From: Bolinopsis microptera | Lineage: Eukaryota; Ctenophora; Tentaculata; Lobata; Bolinopsidae | Length of the DNA: 64,000 nt | NCBI RefSeq assembly: GCF_026151205.1 | Contig: NC_087077.1 | Span: 15,534,983-15,598,982, forward strand | Reading direction: 5' to 3' | Part shown: positions 52,432 to 62,219 of the stretch, one piece after another | Layout: every line of letters begins with the position of its first letter | Numbering within the stretch: position 1 is the first letter of the stretch | Notes under the pieces: generated by a model | Database searches by the model: none | What the model saw: only the letters and a program-made list of their open reading frames with translations | What the model was told of the DNA's origin: nothing | Made by a program: the position numbers and the translations under genes

Positions 52432-53785
52432 CTCGGGTTGAAATAAAGGGGACTGTATTTAGTTTGATATGTAAGTGAGTACAAAGGAGACAAGTTATAT
52501 GAAATCCTGTTTGGATAAGGTAATGATGTACAGTAACAGTATTTTAGGGTATAATACAGGGTGGGCCAAAAGTCAGTACCCATACGTTGGCCTTAATAGC
52601 TCCGCCGTGTTTTATATTTGAGAGCTGTTGCTTTGCAGATGGCATACAGTACTTACTGGTTCGAGGATTCCGTCGTCAAAATTTGAAAATTCGAATATTT
52701 TAGACCACGCCCATTCAATATTAAAACACCTATATTGTTTTCTCTGAACATGCTGAACGCCTAATTTTTTCAGAGACGGTAGATTATCAAATGTTGCATA
52801 TGATCTGAAAACATGAGGCAAAACGGATTAGAAATGACGAAGTTATCAAGCATTTTCTGTATCTCGTTAACAATATTGACTGGGTGATTATGTGACACAG
52901 TGACACGACACCTTAATTGGGCACCCTTAACAATTCCCATAATGTTTAACGGGGTAGTTAACGAGGGCACCTTATCACGTGATTAGGTAAACCAATCACC
53001 TGATCACACGTAATGAATAAACTCGTTATACTTCATATCTCGGTCATCTGAGAAGCTACAGTTCTAATTCTTTCAGGACAAACGTAATTCGAATGGCCAA
53101 ACACAATTCAATAACATTTAGCTTGATCCGACTATCCAAACTATCAAATAAATGTGAAAATGAACCTCCATTTGAAAAAAATGAACGCGAATATTTTTCG
53201 AGTTGACAAATTCCTCGAACCAGTGGTGGTACTAAGTCATACCAGAAAGAAGTATTTAAATTGGGCACTCAGTGACTGAGCTATAAAGGCCAACGTATGG
53301 GTACTGACATATATAATGAAAACCTAAGTCTAGGTAAATAACAACCCGTTCTAGGTTAAGGTACTCAGCAGTTAAAATACCGTGAGATCAAGATTTAAAG
53401 TTAAAGATGCACTCTCTAGTGCTCTCAAATCCCGTATATATATTGCCCTTGATTGGGGTAATTAAGTGACAATAGAGCGATAAGATAAGACTACCCAGTC
53501 CATGGTAGAGGGAGATGTCTAGAAAATAGTTTTGCTAGTCTCTTTGATCTTTCTTCTTCATCCAACAATTGTGAGGAATAAAATTTCAGTTTCTCGTTTC
53601 TAGATACACTCGTTAACAGCTGGATCTGTTGATAAAAAGACTGTCAGAAAGAAAAAAATGTTATGTAGATTTCCGATATAGAACTTAAACTGTGTTAGGA
53701 ACAATTTATATCTCCTTTATGGATAGGAAAAACTTGAGCGATACAATGGAGTTGGGTAAATTGCCCCTAATCAGGGTTCCAATGT
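52432..53785. repeat. Dispersed repeat R51, copy broken by two insertions
   Basis: 52432-52556, 53310-53505 and 53737-53785 together match 51215-51610. The first break holds a mariner-like element; the second holds 230 bp (53506-53736) of unrecognised sequence. Confidence 0.85.
52557..53308. mobile_element. Mariner-like non-autonomous element, right end shortened
   Basis: Starts CAGGGTGGGCCAAAAGTCAG after TA. The inner inverted repeat GTCAGTACCCATACGTTGGC matches the right end (GCCAACGTATGGGTACTGAC, 53289-53308), but the outermost 15 bp expected on the right are missing. The terminus style fits mariner. The short ORFs inside show no transposase motif. Confidence 0.7.
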
Positions 53786-54061
53786 CGAACGACAAAACTC
53801 ATTATAGCGTCCTTTCCACAACCCTGCTTTGCCCCACATAGTATTGGCCATGAGAAAAGAATGGCCGGTCCAAGAAGATGTTACCTTTTTCAAAGTTTGT
53901 TCTTGGGCCTTGTTGGACGTGTGATCGTCAAACAGGGTCTTAAAGGGAATTGTCGGCGAGTCATATCAAATAGAAAGGTCCCATCAATTGGTTTGATAGG
54001 GATGCGTGGGATGAATAGCTTGTTACCCTTGTAAGACTCTCCGTCAACTACGGCTTCTATT
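53776..54061 (-). pseudogene. Helitron helicase (Pif1-like), C-terminal fragment
   Basis: The minus strand reads GNKLFIPRIPIKPIDG, RRQFPLRPCLTIT, then in another frame KAQEQTLKKV, LDRPFFSHGQYYVGQSRV. The sequence FIPRI...RRQFP...KAQ.QTL...FSHGQ.YV..SRV is the end of the helicase carried by Helitrons. Frameshifts between blocks make it a pseudogene. Hydrolyses ATP to unwind DNA in intact elements. No Rep/HUH part or hairpin end was found nearby. Confidence 0.8.
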
Positions 54062-54772
54062 ATGCATATTGCATATTATTTTATTAGTTATATGAATTTT
54101 TCAGAATTATTTTTGTCAGTAAGATCCTGTTTTATAATAAGTTATATGAATGGGAATTGGTTTTTATACTTATTGTATCTGCTAATTTGTAGTAAGATGT
54201 ATTGACGTTATAAACTACGAAGGACGCAATCGTTACATTTCGAGGGGACACGAGAACCAAAATAGTTAGAAAGACCTCCGGCAATCGGCAATCGGCATCA
54301 GAAGAAGTTACAGGGTCATAAGCAGCGCATGATATACCAGCATGCCTTTAGTTGGGAACAACTATTCCCGGTAGGTAGGTTAGAAAACAAAATGTTGTTT
54401 AATTAATTGATAGGAGATCTTATCTAACGTTCCTTATAGCCTATAGGTTCAAAAACCACCAAACAAATTTCAAGTTCCAACTCGACCATCTGACCCCCGC
54501 TTCGGCCACACCCATATTTTATGGGCTCCTTATATAGATAAAATATCTTAAATCGGCTTTTTTAGTAGAAAGGAGTAACGTTTATAGCTGTCTGCGATTC
54601 GTTATTCAAATATAAATATCATGTTTAATTTGGGATTTAAGCTCTGATGGTGTTGAAAACCACACCCTTGGATGACAACGCCCATTCAAGAAATTAAGTC
54701 ATAGAAACTTAGGAAAACCGTCTTTTTTCTGCTTTATTTATTGGTTTTGAAGATTAATGATCTAAGATTTTT
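54062..54772. other. Stretch without recognised genes
   Basis: AT-rich. No exon or clear repeat. Confidence 0.45.
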
Positions 54773-54879
54773 CTACTTCTGACCCTTATTGAATGAAAGA
54801 TACTGAATTTTTGAATAAGAGTACAAATTATAACACATCAAAAAACATATACATATTATATTACACAACATAAAAACAC

Positions 54880-55225
54880 AATTTAGAACATCTTCGTTAG
54901 ATCCTTTTTGGTCTTTAGGGAGTACTTTTTGCATGTTGTAGCGGGTAGACAGAGCCAATGCCCGTTCAGAGGAGTCGTTAATCGGTGTGAGATTCTTCAA
55001 AACGGATTCGACAAATGAATATTCCGGTGCTTCACTCCAGTTGTCTTCCTTCAGGAAGTCTAATGAAACGCCGAGTGGGTCAAAGAAGACTCCCGATCTT
55101 CCACCGACATAATCTTCAAGGATGGACTTGCTGGTGATGGAAGGTAGCGTCGGTTTCCTTATCTCCACTGCTTCTGAAGGGATCTGAAGAAGATGAGTAA
55201 GTGGGGCGTTGTTTGATCTGAACAA
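54880..55225 (-). pseudogene. HPWYLTEE/NDSSEQALAL family, C-terminal fragment
   Basis: The frame reads EIRKPTLPSITSKSILEDYV, GGRSGVFFDPLGVSLDFL and LKNLTPINDSSERALALSTR, then diverges before the usual ITRDEE block. The N-terminal HPWYLTEE part is missing. Compared with 25850-26488 it is diverged but the frame is open. Confidence 0.65.
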
Positions 55226-55375
55226 GGTACATTATCTTCTTAGCTATTTCTGATCGTGATTGGGGAGAGGATCATATCCCATGAGGCATGAGCTTAATAA
55301 TAATGAATAAAATGAATATATAAACATCCAGAACAGGCTTTAACAAAAAATAACAAAGTTATTTTTAATTAAAGC

Positions 55376-56040
55376 CTAATCAATAGAAAATTTCGGCAAA
55401 CTTTCATCCAATGAATCTTCCTTGAACCCAAAATGGAAATGAGCCTCTATCTCACTATACCCCTTAATATCCTGTTCTTCGCTCGATTTTACAGTCGGCT
55501 CTAAATCCTTGAATGTGCTGCTTATGATGGGGCTGAAGTCCTCAGATGACTCCGGTAGCACCATCGTATCCACTGCATCCTCGATTGATATCTCCAAGTC
55601 AAAAATACTTTCAAAGCTGTTGTTCTAGAAAATAGAAAATAATATTAGAAAATATAAAATAAATAACCTTATTCTTATGATAATCATTACTTTAATTATA
55701 AATGCATAGTGAATAGAAAAAAAAGATAATAATACATAATAACATACCTTTGATTTTTCATTAGCGATTGGGGAGAGGATCATATCCCATGAGCTTTCAA
55801 CGTCTTCCATGGGAAGGGTTGTCTGGGTATCATTAATAGGACTGCATATTGGTAAATATTGGGAGATCTCTTCGGTTATCAGATTTATCTTTTGCAGGTG
55901 ATTTACCCTGCGCTTGCAGATAGGGCAAAAAATTTCTAATTTCTAGTTTTGGTGCAATACAAACGTAGCAAAATGTATGATTGCAATGCTTCAAGAAGGT
56001 TCTCCCTTCTATTAAAATAATAGCAGAGCATATATGATAT
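55376..56040 (-). pseudogene. RING-finger gene with acidic tail exon, one frameshift
   Basis: Exon at about 56040-55748 reads IEGRTFLKHCNHTFCYVCI, a run of six T where the frame shifts, then CPICKRRVNHLQKINLITEE, VESSWDMILSPIANEKSK and a GTATGT donor. Terminal exon (55625-55376) reads EDAVDTMVLPESSEDFSPII, TFKDLEPTVKSSEEQDIKGY, EAHFHFGFKEDS and stops. The two halves of a C3HC4 RING are present except the first CxxC, which I could not place. It shows that the HFHFGF tail belongs to RING genes. Splice phases do not match perfectly. The homopolymer break could be an assembly error. Probably a former ubiquitin ligase. Confidence 0.65.
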
Positions 56041-56226
56041 ATCGCAGAATGTTGTCAATGATTGGGTGAGAGTAAAACAAAGAGTTCTTAAAAATTACTT
56101 AATAAATTTAATAATGAGAGAATATAATAACCATAGCGATAGTTAATCAAATATCAAATGTAAATCACGAATATCATCTTAATTAAATATTATATCTAAA
56201 TTAGATATTATATTTGTTAACTATAA

Positions 56227-56574
56227 TCAGCAAGGAAACTCTAGCCGTTTCCGACACTGCTTCAGTCTGCGTTGCCCGACTTGTCGGACTCTATTCCTCC
56301 ATAGAAAATTAATGTGCTCGATGGCGTAGGCTGGCTCCGGAGCATCGGTGGGGTTAATTTTGACTTTAGGTACCAGCTTCTTTTTACCTAAAAGCTCTCC
56401 GGTGATACCGTCAAGTTTCTGCAACCATATCATCGTATATAGGCATATCGGGCAGGTGTTAAAGTTATCCCGAGTCCTCTGACGTATACAGGTATAGCAG
56501 AATTTATGGTGACAGTGCCCGGCGCATGCTTTTCCTTCTATCACAATGTCCGCGAAACAAAGTATACAAAACAT
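56227..56574 (-). CDS. Small RING-finger protein, complete
   Basis: A 115-codon ORF. A full C3HC4 RING lies at residues 3-44: C3-x2-C6, C21-x-H23, C26-x2-C29 and C41-x2-C44 (MFCILCFADIVIEGK, HCHHKFCYTCIRQ, NTCPICLYTMIW). A linker KLVPKVKINPTDAPEPAYAI and a basic tail (RVRQVGQRRLKQCRKR) follow. RINGs of this type bind E2 enzymes and act as ubiquitin ligases; the target is unknown. It is the only complete RING in the window, next to the decayed RING gene at 55376-56040. The start may be an exon boundary rather than the true N-terminus, because RING begins at residue 3. Confidence 0.7.
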   Translation of the reverse strand: MFCILCFADIVIEGKACAGHCHHKFCYTCIRQRTRDNFNTCPICLYTMIWLQKLDGITGELLGKKKLVPKVKINPTDAPEPAYAIEHINFLWRNRVRQVGQRRLKQCRKRLEFPC

Positions 56575-56627
56575 GTTGAAAGTTGAAATATCACTGCGAA
56601 CGAAAACGGATAATTAATTAACTTACA

Positions 56628-56972
56628 TTATGCTTTTATTTGTTGCACTGTGCAACCATCTGCAGCACCCTCATCAATTGGCTGCACGTCACACACACCA
56701 CTATAACTCTTTCTGAGAAAGGCAGAGTCCTCAAATAAACAGTATTTGAACTGATCAGCTAGGTGATGACAGTGTGAGGAGTCGACAAGCTTCATTTCTG
56801 CAACAAAACGCCACTTGTAGAACGTTGATCTGGGCATCTGAATCTGCTGAATAGCCTGCCTTGCGCTCGTCTTCACCAACTCCAAAACAATTAGAGGATA
56901 TTGTTGATGGCTCGTCCCACTCTTCACCATCTCCAAAAGAGTATCATAGTTGATAGACAGGGGGTGTTCCAC
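56628..56972 (-). CDS. R-x-x-F-E-M/L motif family protein (copy 1)
   Basis: The frame reads DTLLEMVKSGTSHQQYPLIV, ARQAIQQIQMPRSTFYKWRF, VAEMKLVDSSHCHHLADQF and a Cys-containing end. The helix-turn-helix-like sequence PRSTFYKWRFVAEMKLVD is shared in form with 58240-58538 (ERVFRRRRWIGELAVLD) and 61016-61390 (RTWRRQQKIAELMI). I recall similar motifs in uncharacterised, repeat-associated animal proteins. DNA binding is a guess from the pattern. Confidence 0.5.
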   Translation of the reverse strand: MEHPLSINYDTLLEMVKSGTSHQQYPLIVLELVKTSARQAIQQIQMPRSTFYKWRFVAEMKLVDSSHCHHLADQFKYCLFEDSAFLRKSYSGVCDVQPIDEGAADGCTVQQIKA

Positions 56973-57427
56973 CTTGCTCCGATGTGCAAGTCAGGATCCT
57001 TCATCGGTGATAAGCTTAACCCGAATTCTTTACACAAAAAACACGGTGATTTAATAAAATTGAGGTCCACACTCTCCACAGCAAGGAGTACACATTTTTC
57101 CGCTGAAATTAAACTCCGTGTTTCTCTGTAGCAGTGAGTGTATCAGCTCCTGCGATATTATCTTTTAATTATCTACGAAAAATATATGGCATATCGGATG
57201 GTACTTTAAATCTTATATCAATTTAATTGACCTATCAGATTCTATGCTGGATTAAAATAACTTTAACTTATATAAACGTTTTTTAAATTATGGTCAGCTT
57301 TGACAAGCTGAAAGCATTTTCTCAGTTTATATAAGAAGTGTAACATATGAGGAGTATCGTCCAGATGGTCTTCTGCACTACACTGACGAAGGGTTTATAG
57401 TTGATCTCCCGCAACGAAGCGTGATGG

Positions 57428-57662
57428 AATTATAAAAAGAAAAAGAAAAAAAGAAAAAAAAGAGAAAAAAGAAGATAAAAGAAAATAAAAGAATATAAAA
57501 GAAGAAAAAAGAAAACAAAAGAAGATAAAAGAAAATAAAAGAAGATAAAAGAAGATAAAATAAGATATAATAAGATAAAATAAGATAAAATAAGATAAAA
57601 TAAGATAAAATAAAATAAAAGAAGATAAAAGAAGATAAAAGAAGATAAAAGAAGATAAAAAA
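57428..57662. repeat. (GATAAAA)n / AAAAG-rich microsatellite
   Basis: Purine-rich run of GATAAAA, GAAGATAAAA and TAAGATAAAA units. The ORF of Phe/Leu/Ser on the other strand is an artefact. Confidence 0.95.
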
Positions 57663-57775
57663 CTAATAACTAAACTGTATATTTCCAAATACGTTCCGGA
57701 CAATTCCTAAAATTTCTGGTTAGTTGAGGGATCTGTTGATAATTTCTTCCGTACTGATTCGTGTAGCTCGGTGAG

Positions 57776-57912
57776 TCTCACTCTGGTTAGTCTCCATACC
57801 CGGCGTATTCCCAAACTTTGACTAGCTCGTCTTTTACAGTGTAGACAGCAGATGAAAGAACTGAACCATTTCCACTAGGCATGTGTTCTACTTCAAACAT
57901 TAGATGTCAATA
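57776..57912 (-). pseudogene. VWEY family exon, copy 1
   Basis: The minus frame reads LMFEVEHMPSGNGSVLSSAV, YTVKDELVKVWEYAGYGD and stops. Parallel exon at 59205-59345. It lies downstream of the R-W-I-E-L family sequence at 58080-58538, so both may be exons of one gene. Confidence 0.45.
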
Positions 57913-57991
57913 TACTATTGAATATCGATTATATGTTATTCTTAACAATTACAGATTTATTTCTACTATCACAAGATCCATCATTTGTTTG

Positions 57992-58538
57992 CTAGGAAAT
58001 GTATTCGGTATGTAATGTACGTATCTTTATGAAACGTGACTGATGTCGCTCCCAGGGATCCATTACGGTCGGACGTATCTTATTGTAGAGGTCTATCGAA
58101 CTCTGCACAACATCGCTTCGTGAGAAGGCGGCTGGCCGGTATATAGTGGAGCTGGACCTGGAGTCGGGGGTGGTCGAGGACTGCCAGCTCTCCGATCCAA
58201 CGACGCCGTCTGAAGACCCTCTCTGATATTCCATGCTTAGCCAAGGCTCCTTTTATCGTGTGAAGTTCCCGGGGATCCATGACGGTAAGACGGATCTTCT
58301 CGCACAGGTCTGTCGAAGACTGCACAACATCGCTGCGCGAGAATGCGGCTGGCTGAGACAGCGGAGCTGGTTGGGACTGCAATACAGGCTGGGACTGTAG
58401 AGTCGCTTGAGCAGGAAGTGTTATAGCGCAGGACCAGCACCGGCCTGTTGATCGCCCTGTTGGCTGAAGGAAAAGTGGTCGGATGCTAAAGAAGTAACAC
58501 AATGAGTTAAAATTAAGGAATATCATATAACATAACAT
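57992..58538 (-). CDS. R-x-x-F-E-L family (copy 2) with internal duplication
   Basis: One frame reads AFSRSDVVQSSTDLCEKIRL, TVMDPRELHTIKGALAKHGI, SERVFRRRRWIGELAVLD. About 240 bp further on a shorter second copy appears (AFSRSDVVQSSIDLYNKIRP). A Gln/Pro/Ser-rich lead (VLQSQPAPLSQPA) precedes. The duplication (58010-58130 and 58255-58355) shifts frame, so the product is uncertain. Confidence 0.45.
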
Positions 58539-58958
58539 TATTCAAACTTAAGTAAATTAAGTATACAAAAACATTCGAATTCAACGTCTTGCACGTTTGG
58601 AATCGTTTAGGGATCCACCATCACTTCGCATTCAATTTGGTATAAATCTATTTCGTAGTAATATCTTCACATTTGCTTTATCTTAATACTATAATAAATT
58701 AACAGTGTGTTCTACTTTTTAACAATCCGGAATAAACTCTCCAGATTGTTGCACGCCACACGCAAAACTATAACTCTTTCAAGTGCAATCTGTCTCCTGC
58801 AGCAGAGACTATTAACTCCCATAAGTGGTAGGAGATCTGCCTCCGCTGTATAATACACGAGCTGTTAAAGTCGCCCTGACCATTCTTCTTTCTTCTTAAA
58901 CGATTCCGTTTGTCGTCGTGAAATAGGTATCTTCATTAGCTTTTTGTAGGATTCAAAT

Positions 58959-59168
58959 TTAAAAATACTTGGGAATGTACCACTTTGTATACAATATACA
59001 TGTGTTGTAAAGCCTAGCCAAGGTACAAGCAATGAGCTTTGCCGATTGTTTTACAACAACTATTGGTATGTCACTCGCCTTACCATTTTGAATATCTCTG
59101 ATCACCTCGATAATCTCGTCTTCATTAGTTTCTTCCAGGTATATGGAGTCACATACCGAATTAGACAT
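58959..59168 (-). pseudogene. LINE reverse transcriptase, N-terminal fragment
   Basis: The frame reads IYLEETNEDEIIEVIRDIQN, GKASDIPIVVVKQSAKLIAC, TLARLYNTCI. T-x-x-E-I-x-x-I-I-x-x-L-x-x-x-K-A and the following I-P...L-K-x-x-x-x-I...L-x-N are the fingers region of LINE reverse transcriptases. It ends before motif A. Confidence 0.6.
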
Positions 59169-59204
59169 AAACTGAGCAAATGAAGAGAGGAAATGTTGCT
59201 TCAG

Positions 59205-59345
59205 TTAGTTTGAAGGATCATATCCTCATAACCAGTATATTCCCACACCTTGCGCAGTTCTTCCATATAAACGGCGATAGAAGCAGTGGATAGTTCGCTT
59301 GATCCATGTTTTTCCTGGATCTCAAATATTAGTCTCCGAGGTACG
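59205..59345 (-). CDS. VWEY family exon, copy 2
   Basis: The frame reads LIFEIQEKHGSSELSTASIA, VYMEELRKVWEYTGYEDMIL. It aligns end to end with 57776-57912, without that copy's stop. Unknown function. Confidence 0.45.
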
Positions 59346-59489
59346 ACACCAAGAAATTATCGCAATTACATGGACCCATATTTTAGAATGCTTAAAATAA
59401 TTTTTTTTAAAAGTATTGGCAATTGATACTGCGTGATTAATACTTCTTATAATTAACTTTAAAACGTATTACAAAAGAACAAGAATTAT

Positions 59490-59860
59490 TCAGGATATTA
59501 CTCTTCTCATCAGCTTATGCATTTTGAACTCATAGAGGGCTATATCTATCTCTAGGGCTTCAGAGTCTGCAGGGGTCCTTCCATGGCCACGGAGCATGAG
59601 TCTCTTTGCGTGAAACCACATCCCTTCATGTGTTGTTGTGAACGCCAGTTAGGGGGTCAACGAAGCCTCTCGAATGTTTGACCACTAGATGTACATTTCC
59701 ATGCCGTGGAAGAGCACTGTAACCTTTCCACTTGTCAGTCAAGATGGTGGTTCCTGGGGCAACGTAGAGCTTTATCAAGCGAAGGAGAGTGTGGTGGTCC
59801 CACCGGTTGTTAGGACATTCCACTAAAAAATCGAAGAGCAGCTCCAAGGAATTGGTGAGG
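59490..59860 (-). pseudogene. Merlin/IS1595-type DDE transposase fragment
   Basis: The minus frame reads HHTLLRLIKLYVAPGTTILT, DKWKGYSALPRHGNVHLVVK, HSRGFVDPLTGVHNNT, then after a one-base break EGMWFHAKRLML. APGT-x-I-x-(S/T)D-x-W-x-x-Y ... H...V-N/K-H-S-x-x-F-V-D-P-x-T-G-x-H-x-N-x-x-E-G-x-W is the DDE core of ISXO2/IS1595-like enzymes, represented in animals by Merlin elements. The second Asp and final Glu are visible. Upstream part diverged. Confidence 0.8.
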
Positions 59861-59869
59861 GCATCTTCT

Positions 59870-60300
59870 TTCTTCTTAAACGATTCCGTTTTTCGTCATG
59901 ACATAGGTATCTTCGATTAGCTTTTTGTACGATTCGTGAAGAGAGAAAATGGTTAAAATACAAATAATTTAAAATAATGAATTACAAATTAGTACTTATA
60001 CTATTAAAGTGTTGGAGTGAAGTCCTATTAGCCTATTGCCAGCTAATGTTAGGATACATTATGATTTGTAATACAATCAATTACATTAAGTGGTATAGTT
60101 ACACAAATTATTGTTATAAAAAAAACATCAAGACATTGAATTGATAAACTTACATTTGATGAGAACAAGTCATTTACGTAAACATTTTCATTGATTTGAT
60201 TGCAATAATAATATACAAAAACAATCACCAACAATCAATGTATCTTTAGTCAGTCGCTTAGCACGTCAGGGCTGTCGCAAATCGGGATCATAGTTGAGAA
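59870..60300. other. Stretch without recognised genes
   Basis: AT-rich. TTCTTTCTTCTTAAACGATTCCGTTT here (59865-59890) repeats 58885-58912, a short shared segment. Confidence 0.45.
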
Positions 60301-60330
60301 ATAATGATACCTAAATATTTAAAAAAACAA

Positions 60331-60858
60331 TTACATAATACTAATCGGTGTGATTATACTAGTAATGAATTTCTTCCATCCCTTTATTATTCTTGTTTCC
60401 CCCTCCTCCACACCCATAAACTCTTGGTAGAGTGGCTCCCTCTCAAATACCAATGTTTGATTGTCGAAGGTAAATTCCAGACTGCACGCCATGTGATAAG
60501 TATACTTCTTGTTGACAACCTTCGTTATCAACACCCGTTCGCTGAAGTACTTCTCCATATCCTCCCCGTCAATCTTGGTATACTCTTCACATATAAACTG
60601 CTGAAAGTGAAATGTTTTTAGATTAATTGTATTTTATGTCTAATCATTACTTTATATTAAAGTTATTATTATAGCGATATATTAAATCCAAGCATTAAAA
60701 GTCTGGAGGATCACATATATAGCAGATTATTAATATATGGTTACCTGGGCATCCTCTGCCAAAATAGTGCTGTGACATCGCCCACATGTGTCGAGTTCGG
60801 CGAGCTCCAGTTTCTGAATCTTCCTAAAAGCTCCGTTGATCGAGTATGTCACCTTGAC
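60331..60858 (-). CDS. CxxC-family relative, two exons in phase
   Basis: Exon a (60858-60745, 38 codons) reads TYSINGAFRKIQKLELAELD, TCGRCHSTILAEDAQ with acceptor CATCTCAG and donor GTAACC. Exon b (60600-60331, 89 codons plus stop) reads QFICEEYTKIDGEDMEKYFS, ERVLITKVVNKKYTYHMACS, LEFTFDNQTLVFEREPLYQE and ends ITPISIM. Both boundaries are phase 0, so the pair is convincing. CxxC plus later Cys residues could bind zinc. Relation to 49435-49760: K...INA.....(D)xCxxC. Upstream exons were not resolved; 61016-61390 is a candidate. Function unknown. Confidence 0.65.
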
Positions 60859-61015
60859 CTGAGATGTTTTGAAGATGTAATTAATAAAATATCAACAAAC
60901 AAACTCGTTGATAATTTTTAATGGTTAGTCCCAAACATTGTATCGCAAAGTGTCCAACCCAAAACATACGGCTGTTGTGACTGTGATCCTCATGTACATA
61001 GCTAGTAATTCTAAC

Positions 61016-61390
61016 TTAGCTAGTGAACCGTAACTTGTGTAAGTGACCGTCATTTTTGTAGAGTTGAAGTTGAAACAAAAGATATGTATGCAGTATCATC
61101 AGCTCTGCTATCTTCTGCTGTCGCCTCCATGTTCTGTTAGCAACTTTCAGAAAGGTGTAGGCTTCCTTCACCGTTCTAGGGTGTCTTCTGTCCAGTACAG
61201 CTTCCCTCATTTGTCCGTAGAGTGCGAGGCAGGAATCTGGAAGGGACGTCCGGCTGTAGGGGGCGTGACCCCGGCGAGGTGGGCTGGCTGGAAGTGGTCG
61301 GCGGAGAGGGCTTCTTGAGCGTCGACCAGTTCGCATGGGGTGTACTTGGTGAAGTAGAGGTGTGTACAATTGAGGCTTTTCACCACCCAT
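61016..61390 (-). CDS. R-x-x-K-I-A-E-L family (copy 3)
   Basis: The frame reads GRRSRSPLRRPLPASPPRRG, SCLALYGQMREAVLDRRHPR, TVKEAYTFLKVANRTWRRQQ, KIAELMI. Arg/Pro-rich lead, then the same helical motif as copies 1 and 2. It may continue by splicing into 60858; no donor in phase was certain. Confidence 0.45.
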   Translation of the reverse strand: MGGEKPQLYTPLLHQVHPMRTGRRSRSPLRRPLPASPPRRGHAPYSRTSLPDSCLALYGQMREAVLDRRHPRTVKEAYTFLKVANRTWRRQQKIAELMILHTYLLFQLQLYKNDGHLHKLRFTS

Positions 61391-61391
61391 C

Positions 61392-62215
61392 CAGATCCTA
61401 GGGTAAATGGATAAGCATTGTGGTTGAGCAGTATATTCTCTTACAATACAATTTTTAATTATTGTTTATTCATTTTCATGTGATGAGGGATAATTGTAAC
61501 TGTTTAATGATGATAAATAAATACTGAAATAACTGGTTTACAATATACATATAATAAAACAAATATCTTAAAAGTTATGTTTCCTTATGTTTCCTCAAAA
61601 GACAGGTATATTAGTATAAATATAATCTTACAACACTCTGTCAATCGTTATGTTTCTCACTTGTGTCCGACGAATTATACATGTATGTACTGGAGCTGTT
61701 GGTGGCATACTAGGAAGTGGCATACTATAGGTGGGGATATGGGAATTGGATTGAAGAGATCGTAGAATTCCATTTCTATGGTTGTGAAGTGTAGATACAG
61801 GATGGTCGAATGATGATGTCTTCTGTCCCTCGACTATGATGGCAATCTTCTTGTTTACACTCCAGTTGTTAGGCTGAAGTAGGATTCCCACGGCAAATAA
61901 AATAACTGAATAAATGATTAAATTTGAGAACCATCGGAGACAACTGGAGGGGAAGAAAGCATCATCCCACAGACAAGATATACGTTTTGATTGATTATGC
62001 TGCTTTTAGGTGTTATTTATGCGTACTCTTAATTCTATCCCTACTTAAGTTTTATTTATTTTAGGGGTATTTCTACTTAGGTCTACTATTCGGAATAAAA
62101 TTGTAGTATAACTTAAGTGTACTGGAGCCTATTTTAAACCTTACATAGTGATTACATCTATCTTGTCCATGATATTATATGAATCTGCCAAACAATATCC
62201 AGCCTGCCAGCGTGA
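61392..62215. other. Stretch with one weak minus frame
   Basis: 61628-61891 is open on the minus strand (NSHIPTYSMPLPSMPPTAPV) and Pro-rich, possibly an exon. The rest is AT-rich with nothing recognised. Confidence 0.35.
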
Positions 62216-62219
62216 GTAC

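Noticed and set aside
57395-57703. Phe/Leu/Ser 102-codon ORF
   Set aside because: Microsatellite translation.
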